Positions 17,446 through 26,605 are shown, numbered from the stretch's first letter. The stretch is DNA of 39,365 nucleotides from Flavobacteriales bacterium (GCA_947463095.1 CANHRE010000017.1:1-39365); one strand, 5' to 3'. The notes: generated by a model from the letters alone, not told the origin. Translations and numbers: made by a program.

Positions 17446-18801
17446 TTGACCTTTGCCGTTGTAGATATCGAAACCAATGGAGGCCGACCCGGTCCCGGTG
17501 CCATCACGGAAATTGCCGTGCGCATTTCCGACGGAATTAAGCTGATTGCCGCGAAGGAATGGCTGATCAGGCCTGAAATACCGGTGCCTGTTCACATTAT
17601 GGCCTTAACGGGCATTGATAATAACATGCTCCGCGATGCGCCATCCTTTTCCCAGATTGCCTTGGAAGTGCTGAATATGCTCGACGGACATGTATTTACT
17701 GCACACAATGCTGCTTTTGATCTTTCCCACCTGAAAGCAGCGTTTGAAGCCTGCGGCTATGTGTTTAAGCCCCGTTCAATTTGTACCGTGCGCTCGGCAC
17801 GCAGGTGCTGGCCGGGGTTGAAATCGTATTCCTTGGGCAACCTTTGCGCAGCCTTGGAGATTCCCATCCAAAACAGACATAGGGCAGGAGGGGATGCCGA
17901 TGCCACAGTGCTGCTCCTCCACAAGATGGCCGCCGGCCTGGGCTTGGATACGCTGCTTTCCGGCACCGCCAGGCGCAATAAAGTCAACCTGCCCGCCGGA
18001 CTGGACATCAGCGATATTCCTGAAACAACAGGCGTGTACCTGTTTCTGAATGCCGCCGGTAAGGTTCAGTATGTAGGTAAGGCACTAAATCTGCGTAAAA
18101 GGGTGTTGCAGCATTTTTATAAAAGTGGCGACGGACAGGCTATGTTGCAGGAAGTAACGGAAATACGCACCGTGCCTTGCGGCAACGAGCTCATGGCGCT
18201 TATCACCGAATCAACTTACATCAGAAACCATTGGCCGCCAAACAACAAAGCGTCCAAGTTTAAATCCAGCCCATGTTATATTTCCTGTTTCCACAACCAG
18301 GAGGGAGTACCCGTGCTGGCACTTACAGGACAACAAGGCAGCGCTCAGGCCCTGGCCAGGTTCTCCGGCACGGTTGCGGCCCGGAATGCTTTGTCACTAC
18401 TGCTGAAAGAATACAGCATCTGCAAGGCCTTGAACCACAACAGCCGCGCATCATGCATGCTGGATGACTGCTATTGTAAAGCCCCTTCAGAGCTTAAAAT
18501 GAAAGAACACCAACATCGGGTAGGTCAACTGCTTCTTCACCTGAAAATGCCGCCTTCTTCCTATGTGCTGAAAGGCCCCGGACGTACTCCCGAAGAATTT
18601 GCATGTGTTTGGGTGGAACAAAGCCGCATCATGGCTTATGGTTACCTGAAGCTGGATGAAACCCTTTCACGCGCCAACATGGAAGAGCACCTAACCCCGC
18701 TGGAAGACCATCCTTCCCTGCGCGCCATAGCCGCAGGCTATACCGGATGGGCACAGACCCATGCCGAACCCTATCAATTCATGGAATACCCCGTAAACTA
18801 A
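17446..18801 (+). CDS. DnaQ-type 3'-5' exonuclease fused to GIY-YIG (UvrC-like) nuclease
   Basis: The 451-residue protein joins two nucleases. Residues 1-165 are a DEDDh exonuclease like DNA polymerase III epsilon: DIE (Asp7, Glu9), HNAAFD (Asp92) and HRAGGD (His145, Asp150). Residues 194-275 are a GIY-YIG domain: TGVYLF, VQYVGK and ALNLRKR, with Glu255 in ITESTYI as the likely metal ligand, as in the UvrC N-terminus. The remainder includes a cysteine-bearing segment (SCMLDDCYCKAP). Such fusions are known (Cho-like) and are thought to act in repair. The start is TTG at 17446, aligned with the family start; the nearest ATG (17427) is out of frame. The HTH-S24 gene follows after 3 bp, so a repair-linked pair is likely. 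Confidence 0.87.
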   Translation: MTFAVVDIETNGGRPGPGAITEIAVRISDGIKLIAAKEWLIRPEIPVPVHIMALTGIDNNMLRDAPSFSQIALEVLNMLDGHVFTAHNAAFDLSHLKAAFEACGYVFKPRSICTVRSARRCWPGLKSYSLGNLCAALEIPIQNRHRAGGDADATVLLLHKMAAGLGLDTLLSGTARRNKVNLPAGLDISDIPETTGVYLFLNAAGKVQYVGKALNLRKRVLQHFYKSGDGQAMLQEVTEIRTVPCGNELMALITESTYIRNHWPPNNKASKFKSSPCYISCFHNQEGVPVLALTGQQGSAQALARFSGTVAARNALSLLLKEYSICKALNHNSRASCMLDDCYCKAPSELKMKEHQHRVGQLLLHLKMPPSSYVLKGPGRTPEEFACVWVEQSRIMAYGYLKLDETLSRANMEEHLTPLEDHPSLRAIAAGYTGWAQTHAEPYQFMEYPVN

Positions 18802-18804
18802 ATT

Positions 18805-19623
18805 ATGGAAAAGAATCATAAACTGCCTGCAAACCTGAAACTGCTGCGCAAACGGTCGAAGCGCTCTCAGGAGGAAGTAGCGCGCGCGCTGAACATTACC
18901 CGCAGTGCCTACAACAGCTATGAAAATGGAATTGCCGAGCCGGGCATAGACCTCCTGGTCCGGCTGGGAGGCTTCTTTTCCGTATCCATCGACAAGCTGC
19001 TGAAGGTAGACCTGTCCACCCTTCCAGAAGGCATTCTGTCGCAAATTGAACGCGGCTACGACATGGACATCACGGGCACAAGGTTGCGTGTGCTTACTAC
19101 CACTGTGAGCCCTTCCAATGAAGACCAGGTGGAACTTGTTCCGGTGAAGGCCAAGGCCGGCTACGTGAACGGCTTTGCCGACCCCGAGTTCATCAAAGTG
19201 CTGCCCGCCTTCAACCTGCCATTCCTCACAGCCGGACGCAAATACCGCTCGTTTCCTATCTCCGGCGACAGCATGCCCCCGGTATGCGATGGCGCATATG
19301 TTACCGGCGAGTACCTGCAAAACTGGAACCTCATACGCAATGGACATCCCTACATTGTGGTTACCCAGGATGATGGCATCGTGTTCAAGGTGGTGTACAA
19401 CCAAATTGAAGACCAGGGAACACTGCTGCTCTGCTCCACTAATCCGCAGTATCAGCCCTATGAAGTAAAAGTTGCCGACGTGCTTGAAATCTGGAAGTTT
19501 GTGCACTACATCAACCCGCGCTTTGAAGAACCCAACCCCAACCGCGACCAGCTTACCAATACCGTGCTCGACCTGCAAAAGGAAATGATACGCATCAAGA
19601 GCACCTTGAAAAAACTGGATTGA
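18805..19623 (+). CDS. HTH (XRE) transcription regulator with LexA-like S24 peptidase domain
   Basis: The 272-residue protein has an N-terminal Cro/CI-type HTH (residues 9-62, including RSQEEVARALNITRSAYNSYE). Its C-terminal S24 domain keeps the catalytic dyad: Ser156 in SGDSMPP and Lys195 in IVFKVV. An Ala118-Gly119 bond (KAKAGYV) upstream is a likely self-cleavage site. The last 35 residues are predicted coiled coil. This layout is that of LexA/CI-like repressors inactivated by autocleavage during DNA damage; the trigger here is inferred. It starts 3 bp after the exonuclease/GIY-YIG gene, so regulator and nuclease are probably cotranscribed. Confidence 0.88.
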   Translation: MEKNHKLPANLKLLRKRSKRSQEEVARALNITRSAYNSYENGIAEPGIDLLVRLGGFFSVSIDKLLKVDLSTLPEGILSQIERGYDMDITGTRLRVLTTTVSPSNEDQVELVPVKAKAGYVNGFADPEFIKVLPAFNLPFLTAGRKYRSFPISGDSMPPVCDGAYVTGEYLQNWNLIRNGHPYIVVTQDDGIVFKVVYNQIEDQGTLLLCSTNPQYQPYEVKVADVLEIWKFVHYINPRFEEPNPNRDQLTNTVLDLQKEMIRIKSTLKKLD

Positions 19624-19669
19624 GCCGGGTTGCTTCAGCGGATGATGATTCCGGGTGTTTATTTGCCTT

Positions 19670-20911
19670 ATGGAACAAGCTGATGTGATGATTGTAGGTG
19701 CAGGTGTATCGGGTCTGAATGCGGCCTGGTATCTGCAACAGGCAGGGAAGAAGGTGCTGGTGCTCGAGGCGGCAGACCATGTGGGTGGACGCGTGTACAG
19801 CGATGTAGATTCAGGGTTCACGTTTGACCGCGGTTTTCAAGTGCTGCAAACGGCCTATCCGGAACTGAACCGCAAGGAAGCTGCTATCGCCATCAATACG
19901 CTGCAGCTGCAGCGCTTCTTCCCCGGTGCATTGGTATTCCGTAAGGGCCAAAGGTACCTGTTTGCCGACCCGCTGCGACAGCCTGCGGCGCTGGGATTCA
20001 CCCTGCTCAATCCCCTGGCTAATCTGCGCGACAAATGGAATACCCTGAAACTGCGCAATAAGATGCTGCGCGGAACAGCGGAAAACTGCTTTACAGGGGA
20101 TGAAGAACATACGTTGGAATACCTTCAGCGCCTGGGTTTCAGCGAAGGGTACATAAAAAGTTTTTTCCGGCCTTTCCTGCAAGGTATCTTTCTGGATGAA
20201 CCGGAGCATGTGAGTGCCTCCATGTTTCGATTTGTTTTTCGCGCCTTCTCCGCCGGCGATGCTGCCATTCCCTCCGAAGGTATGGGGGCGCTTCCCAGGG
20301 CCATGCGCCAGGCGCTGAGACCTGGAACGGTCATTACGGGGGTGCAGGCGCTGCGCGCGGAACGTCATGAGGTACACAGCGCCGACGGGCAGGTTTGGAA
20401 TGCCCATCAGGTTCTGGTTACTGCTGCCCATGAAAACCTCACCAAACAAGCTATTCCCGAACTGAACAGCGCATGGAGGCCTGTGCTGAACTTCTATTTC
20501 GAAGTAACAAAAAATACCATCAGGCGCCCCAGCCTCTGCCTGAATGCCAACCCGGAGGCTATTATTGGTAACTTCTGCTTCCTGTCGGATGTGGCACCTT
20601 CATATGCGCCAAAGGGCAGACACCTGCTCAGTTGTTCCCACACGGGGGGAAGGGAATGGTCGGAAACACTTCAGGAACAGGTTCAAGTTGAAATGGCCGA
20701 TTTGCTGGGACTGCAATCGGATGAACTGATTCCAATAAGGCACTACGCCATTGCTCATGCGCTTCCCGCGCAACAAAGAGTGAGCGATGCCCCCAGGCTG
20801 CTCAAAACCGAAAGTGGTGTATGGCTCGCCGGGGATGCCCTGGCCAATAGCTCGCTGAATGCAGCCCTGCGCTCCGGAAGGCTTGCCGCAGATGCCATGT
20901 TACGTGCTTGA
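19670..20911 (+). CDS. FAD-dependent amine oxidase/phytoene desaturase-like oxidoreductase
   Basis: A 413-residue flavoprotein with the Rossmann FAD motif VMIVGAGVSGLNAAWYLQ followed by VLEAADHVGGRVYS (the GG doublet), typical of the NAD(P)-binding/amino-oxidase superfamily (protoporphyrinogen oxidase, phytoene desaturase, amine oxidases). The C-terminal FAD-contact segment GVWLAGDALANSSLNAALRSGRLAA is also present. The substrate is not determinable; no carotenoid or haem genes lie nearby. The ATG at 19670 gives a good N-terminus; a GTG five codons upstream also keeps the frame open. It lies 46 bp after the S24 regulator. Confidence 0.85.
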   Translation: MEQADVMIVGAGVSGLNAAWYLQQAGKKVLVLEAADHVGGRVYSDVDSGFTFDRGFQVLQTAYPELNRKEAAIAINTLQLQRFFPGALVFRKGQRYLFADPLRQPAALGFTLLNPLANLRDKWNTLKLRNKMLRGTAENCFTGDEEHTLEYLQRLGFSEGYIKSFFRPFLQGIFLDEPEHVSASMFRFVFRAFSAGDAAIPSEGMGALPRAMRQALRPGTVITGVQALRAERHEVHSADGQVWNAHQVLVTAAHENLTKQAIPELNSAWRPVLNFYFEVTKNTIRRPSLCLNANPEAIIGNFCFLSDVAPSYAPKGRHLLSCSHTGGREWSETLQEQVQVEMADLLGLQSDELIPIRHYAIAHALPAQQRVSDAPRLLKTESGVWLAGDALANSSLNAALRSGRLAADAMLRA

Positions 20912-20995
20912 GCAACTGCAAAAAATCAGCATTCCACGAATCTGAATCATATTGCCACACACGCTGCTTCTGCGGAATTTCGTGTCATTGTTGTT

Positions 20996-21487
20996 ATGTC
21001 TTCAGAACAAAAGGAAAAAGAAGAAGTATGTTGTCCTCCGTTTAAGTCTGAACCCTGGCAGGATAAACTACATCATTGGGTTAAAAAGCCTTTCATCAAA
21101 ACCACCTTGCGCAGTTTTTGGTACATGCCGCTGGGTTTTGGAAAGGCTATGCGCAGACTTGATTCCATAAGACGCAGTAAAAAAGCTGAAAACCCTGATC
21201 ACCTCACGCTGTCGGAACATCCTTCCAAATGGAGCATAAACCTGCTTCAGGCCGTGGATAAACCTATTCCTGATGTGCAGAGCGAATCCCTTGACGGGAC
21301 TTTCTACAGCCGTGTTTACGAAGGTGATTACCGCAATATGAGCCAATGGATGAACGATTTTGAGCAGGCGATGAAGAAGAAGAAACTCAAAGCGAAAAGA
21401 ATGTTTATGTGGTATACAACCTGCCCGGGGTGCGCGAAGAAGTACGGAAAGAATCCTACGGTGATTGTGGCTGAGGTGGGGGAGTAG
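20996..21487 (+). CDS. Conserved protein with CCPPF and CPGCAKKYG motifs, function unknown
   Basis: The 163-residue product belongs to a conserved bacterial family I recognise by its two cysteine signatures: CCPPFKSEPW near the N-terminus (residues 11-20) and TTCPGCAKKYGKNP near the C-terminus. Members are often labelled 'hydrolase' without experimental support. The four cysteines could bind a metal or form disulfides; no catalytic motif of a known hydrolase is visible. The central part contains PFIKTTLRSFWYMPLGFGKAM. There is no signal peptide. It is followed 45 bp later by an SDR gene on the same strand. Confidence 0.7.
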   Translation: MSSEQKEKEEVCCPPFKSEPWQDKLHHWVKKPFIKTTLRSFWYMPLGFGKAMRRLDSIRRSKKAENPDHLTLSEHPSKWSINLLQAVDKPIPDVQSESLDGTFYSRVYEGDYRNMSQWMNDFEQAMKKKKLKAKRMFMWYTTCPGCAKKYGKNPTVIVAEVGE

Positions 21488-21532
21488 TTTGAGTTTGGCA
21501 TTGGGGGGCAATGATAATTGAACAATGAAACG

Positions 21533-22303
21533 ATGGGTAACATATTAGATAAACAAGTAGCGATTATTACCGGTGCGGGTTCTGGGATGGGTCGTGCCAT
21601 GGCTTTACTTTTTGCCCGTGAGGGCGCGCGGGTCATGGTTTCCGACTTGCGTGAAGATCGTCTGAATGACTTAATGGAACTTGCGAAAAAAGAAGGGTTA
21701 CACCTAATTACTTGTAAGGCCGATATGAGCATTCAGGAGGATGTGGAGCGCGTGATTCAGGCAACATTGGTTCAATGGCAGACCCTGGACATTCTGGTGA
21801 ACAACGCAGGCATCATGGATCATTTTGCTCCGGTAGGTGAACTTGATGATGCTACCTGGAACCAAGTGATGAAGGTGAATGCCGAAGCGCCTTTTCGCAC
21901 CATGCGCAGTGCTGTTAAGATTTTTCTGGCTAAAGGGAAGGGGGTTATTATCAACGTGGCCTCTGTGGGTGGTTTGCAGGCCGGCAGGGCAGGGGCCGCC
22001 TATACCGCCAGTAAGCATGCCCTGATTGGCTTATCGCGAAATACCGGATATATGTATGCCAAATCAGGCATTCGCTGCAACGTGATTGCACCCGGCGCGG
22101 TGAATACCAATATTTCAGAAACCATAAATTTTGCTGCCATCACGCCGTTAATCAATGAGCGCATCATGACCGGGCTTGCCCTGAATCCCCGTATCGCAGA
22201 ACCTGAGGAAATTGCCCGTGTGGCGCTGTTCCTCGCTTCCGATGCTGCCAGCTTTGTTAATGCGGCTGTGCTTACCGCCGATGGCGGCTGGAGCGCCTAT
22301 TGA
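21533..22303 (+). CDS. Short-chain dehydrogenase/reductase (FabG-like SDR)
   Basis: The 256-residue classical SDR has the cofactor motif TGAGSGMG, the structural NNAG motif, the catalytic Ser in VASVGG and the YxxxK pair in YTASK. The C-terminus ends LTADGGWSAY, as in many FabG-like enzymes. SDLRED after the second strand (an acidic residue at the ribose position) hints at NAD preference. The substrate is unknown. The ATG at 21533 gives MGNILDKQVAIITGAG; a TTG five codons earlier is less likely. Confidence 0.9.
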   Translation: MGNILDKQVAIITGAGSGMGRAMALLFAREGARVMVSDLREDRLNDLMELAKKEGLHLITCKADMSIQEDVERVIQATLVQWQTLDILVNNAGIMDHFAPVGELDDATWNQVMKVNAEAPFRTMRSAVKIFLAKGKGVIINVASVGGLQAGRAGAAYTASKHALIGLSRNTGYMYAKSGIRCNVIAPGAVNTNISETINFAAITPLINERIMTGLALNPRIAEPEEIARVALFLASDAASFVNAAVLTADGGWSAY

Positions 22304-22331
22304 TTGTTTGCAGCCTTTCGTTATCCGTTTG

Positions 22332-22358
22332 AAAACGTTTGTGGGAGGTAAACGTTTT
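22332..22358. promoter_or_regulatory. Perfect inverted repeat upstream of the M36 peptidase gene
   Basis: AAAACGTTT at 22332-22340 and AAACGTTTT at 22350-22358 are exact reverse complements separated by nine bases (GTGGGAGGT). Each arm also holds the palindrome AACGTT. The site is 29 bp after the SDR stop and 27 bp before the peptidase ATG. It could be an operator, an mRNA hairpin, or the terminator of the SDR gene; the AT-rich stem makes a strong terminator unlikely. Confidence 0.5.
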
Positions 22359-22385
22359 GTTATGTATCCTTGAAGGATTTTTAAC

Positions 22386-24896
22386 ATGAAACGTTTCCTC
22401 TTTTCCTCTATAGCCCTGTTTGGAACGGTTGCCTGCTCGTTTGCTCAGGAAGCCTCCATATCGAAAACAGCCGTGCTGCGAAGTGTCCGGGAAAATCCCG
22501 CTGCCATGGGCGTTCAGGCGAATGACCTGAAGGAACTCGCCGTCCAGGATGTGTATGTCAGCAGGCATAATGGCATCACCCATGCCTATGTTCAACAGGG
22601 ACTGAATGGCAGGAAGATTTATAAAGCTGTAAGCAGCATCCATTTTAATAAGCAAGGTATACCGGTGCACCGTTCCCCCGGCTTTATTCATGATTTATCA
22701 ACGGTTCAGGATTTGGGCATCATGCCGGTAAGTGCGCTGTTGCAGAAGGCCGGAGCCTTGCATGAAACAGATTTATCCGGTCGTGTGGCTGTGGACATCA
22801 CAGGCTTGGAACCCTTCCGCAAGGAATATGAACCCTCTAAAGTATATACCGAGCAGGTTTATGCATTGGTCAACGCACAACTCCGCAATGCCCTATTGGT
22901 GATCTTCCAGTCTTCAGATGGAAACGACTGGTGGAATATGCTGCTTGACGCTGCCAACGGAAATCTTCTTGAAGAACACAACTGGACCCTTCATTGCGCT
23001 CCCGCTGCCGCCGCCGCCAGTGGCAGCTATAATTACCGCGTGTTTAATCTTCCTTCCGAAAGTCCGAACCATGGAAACAGGGTTACCCTCATCAACAGCC
23101 CCGACGATCAGGCCTCGCCTTTCGGATGGCATGATACCGATGGAATAGCAGGATCAGAATACAGCGTCACCCGCGGTAATAATGCCTATGCCAGCGAGGA
23201 TGCCGATGCCAACAACAGGCCGGGATACTCGCCCGATGGTGGTGCCAGCCTGCTGTTCGATTATCCCTGGGATTCGCTGAACAGCAACCCGGTTGCGTTC
23301 CGCGACTTCGCCATCACCAACCTGTTCGTGGCCAACAATACCGTGCACGATGTGATGTGGCGCTATGGCTTTGATGAGCCCGCCGGCAACTTCCAGGTGA
23401 ATAATTACGGACGTGGTGGTCTGGGTGGCGACGAGGTGTTTGCCGATGCTCAGGATGGCAGCGGTACCAACAATGCCAACTTTGCCACACCTCCCGATGG
23501 AACCAATCCCCGCATGCAGATGTATATCTGGAAAAGCGGCGGCAGCTCAAACGTATTTGAAGTTTTAAGCCCATCTTCAGTGAAGGGCCGCTATACCATT
23601 TCGATGGCCGGCTTCGGACCGCGCCTCACGGCTACACCCATCACCGGGAAACTGGTTTGGGTGAACGATGGCTCAGCCAACCCGAGCAGAGGCTGCTCTG
23701 CCATCCAGAACACCGCAGACCTGCAGGGCAACATTGCCGTGATTGATCGCGGTGACTGCATCTTCCCAACCAAAGTACTCAATGCCCAAAATGCGGGTGC
23801 CAAGGCAGTTATTGTGGTGAACAACCAGGCAGGAAATCCTTTTTCCATGAGCGGGAGCGGTGCTGGCATTAACATTCCGGCCATGATGATCAGCCAGGCT
23901 AATGGCACTACGCTTTCCGCCTCCATCACTGCGGGAACAGCCACTGCTACCCTTTACGACAGCAGCGCAGCAGGTAAAACCTTCGATTCAGATCTGGATC
24001 ATGGAGTCATTGCGCATGAATACGGCCACGGTGTATCTACCCGCCTTACCTGCGGACCGGCCAACTCCAGCGGACTTACCAACGATGAACAGATGGGTGA
24101 AGGCTGGAGCGACTTTTTCTCACTGTCGTTTACTGTCCGCAAAAGCGATATCGGTTCTTCACCACGCGGTATTGGTACCTACCTGCTAGGTCAGCCTGTA
24201 ACCGGCGCCGGCATTCGCACCTATCCATACAGTACCAATATGACGGTGAACCCCCATACCTATAACAATATTTCTAAAGCCCTCAGTGGTACCAGGGTTT
24301 CCCCGCACTATGTGGGCGAAATATGGTGCAGCATGCTGTGGGACTTGTATTGGAACATGGTTGCGCGCGATGGATTTGATGAAAACCTGACCACCGGCAA
24401 AGGCGGCAACAACACCTGCATCCAATTGGTGGTGGACGGAATGAAGCTGCAAAAATGTAACCCCGGCTTTATTGATGCCCGCAATGCCATCCTCAAGGCT
24501 GATTCCATCAACAACAAAGGCGCCAACAGCGGCCTCATCTGGGAAACCTTCGCCCGTCGCGGACTTGGATTTAAAGCAGATCAGGGCAATGAAGATGACG
24601 TTACCGACGGCACCCAGGACTTCAGCATACCCGGTACCACCGGCCTGCAGCAGGTTCAGGCGGCAAGCTGGCGTATCTTCCCCAACCCTGCAAACGATGT
24701 GTTGTATCTGGAACCGCTGAACAGCCGCGGCGCCGTGAACGTCCGCATCAGCGACCTCAGCGGTCGTGTGGTTTTGGAACGTACCTTCTCCAAGTCGAAT
24801 GAACCCATCATGCTCGACATCAATTCCCTGAGCAACGGAATGTACCTGCTTCAAACCGGACAAGGTACAACGTTGAAGTTTCAGGTGATGAAATAA
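22386..24896 (+). CDS. Secreted M36 (fungalysin-type) metallopeptidase with PA domain and T9SS sorting domain
   Basis: An 836-residue extracellular zinc peptidase. It has a signal peptide (MKRFLFSSIALFGTVACSFAQ), an FTP-like propeptide region to about residue 200, the M36 fold, and an inserted protease-associated domain (about 420-515, including GNIAVIDRGDCIF and INIPAMMIS). The catalytic centre is HEYGH (His544, Glu545, His548), with GEGWSDFF supplying the third ligand, Glu572. The last 75 residues (WRIFPNPANDVLYLE, VRISDLSGRVV, LSNGMYLLQ) form a type A type IX secretion sorting domain. The product is therefore predicted to cross the outer membrane by T9SS and degrade proteins outside the cell. 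No T9SS machinery gene is in this window. Confidence 0.95.
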   Translation: MKRFLFSSIALFGTVACSFAQEASISKTAVLRSVRENPAAMGVQANDLKELAVQDVYVSRHNGITHAYVQQGLNGRKIYKAVSSIHFNKQGIPVHRSPGFIHDLSTVQDLGIMPVSALLQKAGALHETDLSGRVAVDITGLEPFRKEYEPSKVYTEQVYALVNAQLRNALLVIFQSSDGNDWWNMLLDAANGNLLEEHNWTLHCAPAAAAASGSYNYRVFNLPSESPNHGNRVTLINSPDDQASPFGWHDTDGIAGSEYSVTRGNNAYASEDADANNRPGYSPDGGASLLFDYPWDSLNSNPVAFRDFAITNLFVANNTVHDVMWRYGFDEPAGNFQVNNYGRGGLGGDEVFADAQDGSGTNNANFATPPDGTNPRMQMYIWKSGGSSNVFEVLSPSSVKGRYTISMAGFGPRLTATPITGKLVWVNDGSANPSRGCSAIQNTADLQGNIAVIDRGDCIFPTKVLNAQNAGAKAVIVVNNQAGNPFSMSGSGAGINIPAMMISQANGTTLSASITAGTATATLYDSSAAGKTFDSDLDHGVIAHEYGHGVSTRLTCGPANSSGLTNDEQMGEGWSDFFSLSFTVRKSDIGSSPRGIGTYLLGQPVTGAGIRTYPYSTNMTVNPHTYNNISKALSGTRVSPHYVGEIWCSMLWDLYWNMVARDGFDENLTTGKGGNNTCIQLVVDGMKLQKCNPGFIDARNAILKADSINNKGANSGLIWETFARRGLGFKADQGNEDDVTDGTQDFSIPGTTGLQQVQAASWRIFPNPANDVLYLEPLNSRGAVNVRISDLSGRVVLERTFSKSNEPIMLDINSLSNGMYLLQTGQGTTLKFQVMK

Positions 24897-24935
24897 AAAG
24901 GGATAAGTGACCTTGCTGTCATCCTGGGCTGCTTG

Positions 24936-24968
24936 CCCCTACCGGGCTGCGTAGCAGATTGGTAGGGG
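24936..24968. terminator. Hairpin between convergent genes (bidirectional terminator or REP-like repeat)
   Basis: CCCCTACC at 24936-24943 pairs with GGTAGGGG at 24961-24968, and an inner CTGC-GTA-GCAG stem continues the fold. It sits between the convergent M36 and TerC genes. There is no clear T-run on either side. The surrounding wording (TGTCATCCTGGG before, CTTGTCGAAGGG after) resembles dispersed intergenic palindromes, so it may be a repeat copy. Confidence 0.6.
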
Positions 24969-24991
24969 AGCTTGTCGAAGGGCGCTGCTCA

Positions 24992-25696
24992 TTACTTAGC
25001 TCTTGTTGTCCTCAGATTCACCATCTCAACAGTGAAGGCGAAGGCCATTGAACTATAAATGTATCCCTTGTCGAAATGAGCATGGAAGCCTTCAGCCACC
25101 AGTGAAACGCCAATTAGAATCAGGAAGCTGAGCGCCAGAATTTTAATGGATGGATGTTTGTTCACGAAGCTGGAAATCGGGCCTGCTGCCAGCAGCATCA
25201 CCACCATGCTGAGCACTACTGCGGTAATCATCACCCACAGGTGTTTCACCATGCCGACAGCGGTAATCACCGAATCAATAGAGAATACCACATTGAGCAG
25301 TAACAGCTGCAGCAACACATTGCGCACGTCTTTTGACTTTTTACCCAGTTCCTCGTCGCGGTTGGTTTCCAGCTTCTCGTGGATTTCGCGTACACTCTGA
25401 TAAATCAAGAAGATGCCGCCCAGCAGCAACACCAGGTCTTTTCCTGTGAAGGAATAATCGCGCACCTTCAATAAAGGCTCTTGCAACGCCAGAATCACTG
25501 AAATGCCCATCAGCATAATGATGCGCACCACCATGCCTATGATCAGGCCATTGCGGCGCGTAGCAGCCTGCTTATCCTGAGGTAGCTTGCCGGCCAGAAT
25601 AGAAATGAAGATTACATTGTCAATGCCCAGAATCACTTCCAGGATGGTTAGTGTGAGCAATCCGAGCAGGATCTGGGTGCTTATTTCAAATTCCAT
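24992..25696 (-). CDS. TerC-family integral membrane protein
   Basis: The 234-residue protein has about seven membrane helices and the two conserved acidic membrane motifs of TerC: ILGIDNVIFISILAGKLP near residue 22 and VVFSIDSVITAVGM near residue 135. TerC proteins are linked to tellurite resistance, and more recently to metal (manganese) efflux during exoprotein metalation; which applies here is not known. The start overlaps the miaA 3' end by 11 bp, placing it last in a three-gene minus-strand run. Confidence 0.88.
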   Translation of the reverse strand: MEFEISTQILLGLLTLTILEVILGIDNVIFISILAGKLPQDKQAATRRNGLIIGMVVRIIMLMGISVILALQEPLLKVRDYSFTGKDLVLLLGGIFLIYQSVREIHEKLETNRDEELGKKSKDVRNVLLQLLLLNVVFSIDSVITAVGMVKHLWVMITAVVLSMVVMLLAAGPISSFVNKHPSIKILALSFLILIGVSLVAEGFHAHFDKGYIYSSMAFAFTVEMVNLRTTRAK

Positions 25697-26600
25697 GATG
25701 TTCTTGTATGCGCTTCAAAATTACGTCAGTTGTGGCATTTAAATCGCCCGGGTCGAGCCATGCTGCTTCCAGCTGATTTCTGAACCAGGTATATTGCCTT
25801 TTAGCATAGCGCCGGGTGTTCATGGCAATCCGGGTCTGTGTTTCTTTTAAATCCAGAGTTCCGTCCAAATGGGCAAACATTTCTGTGTAGCCCACAGTTT
25901 GCAGGGCCGGCAAATGCGACAAATGCTTCAAAGCTGCTGCTTCTTCTTTTAAGCCCATTTGTATCATGGCAGCGGTGCGCTTTTCGATCTGTTGGTACAG
26001 CCGCTCCCTTCCCGGGTCGATGGCAAAACTGAGTATGTCGAAGGAGCGCTCCTGTTTATGACCTTTGCGCAGTGCTGAAAGTGTACTACCCGAGGCCAGC
26101 ACCAGTTCCAGAGCCCTTTGTACCCTGCGCGGATTATTGGTATTCAGCAGGGCGGATGCTTCTGGATCGCGGCGCAGTAAAAGTTCCAGCTGGTCTTGAG
26201 GCTCCATGTGACGGATGGTTTCCTGCAGTGCTTCAGGTACTTCTGGAAAGCGATCAAATCCTTCCAGTAAAGCCTTGATATACAGTCCGCTTCCGCCCGC
26301 AGCGATGATCAGGGGATGTTGTTTAAATAATGTTTCAAGAACAGTTCCCGCTTCTGCTCCGTAACTGCCTGCGGTGAGTGGCTGCTCTACCGGGCGGTCG
26401 GCAATAAAATAGTGTTCAGCACGCGAAAGCTCTTCTTTCGAAGGACGGGCCACACCAATGTTTAACTCACGGTAACATTGTCTGGAATCGGTAGAAATGA
26501 TGGGAACCCTGCCAAGTTGTTCAGCCAATGCTACTGCCAGGGCGGTTTTGCCTCCGGCCGTCGGACCGGCGATGAGCAACAGCAAAGGGCGGGATGTCAT
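25686..26600 (-). CDS. miaA: tRNA dimethylallyltransferase MiaA
   Basis: The 304-residue enzyme adds an isopentenyl group to A37 of tRNAs reading UNN codons. It has the P-loop GPTAGGKT (residues 12-19), the substrate strand IISTDSRQCYRELNIGVARP, and the C-terminal segment RRYAKRQYTWFRNQ that contacts the anticodon loop. Length is normal. It starts 5 bp after the PRiA4b ORF-3-like gene and overlaps terC by 11 bp, so all three are probably cotranscribed. Confidence 0.96.
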   Translation of the reverse strand: MTSRPLLLLIAGPTAGGKTALAVALAEQLGRVPIISTDSRQCYRELNIGVARPSKEELSRAEHYFIADRPVEQPLTAGSYGAEAGTVLETLFKQHPLIIAAGGSGLYIKALLEGFDRFPEVPEALQETIRHMEPQDQLELLLRRDPEASALLNTNNPRRVQRALELVLASGSTLSALRKGHKQERSFDILSFAIDPGRERLYQQIEKRTAAMIQMGLKEEAAALKHLSHLPALQTVGYTEMFAHLDGTLDLKETQTRIAMNTRRYAKRQYTWFRNQLEAAWLDPGDLNATTDVILKRIQEHHGI

Positions 26601-26605
26601 ACTGG

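Noticed and set aside
17427-17446. ATG at 17427 as the start of the exonuclease/GIY-YIG gene
   Set aside because: It is out of frame and meets a stop after four codons; the TTG at 17446 matches the family N-terminus.
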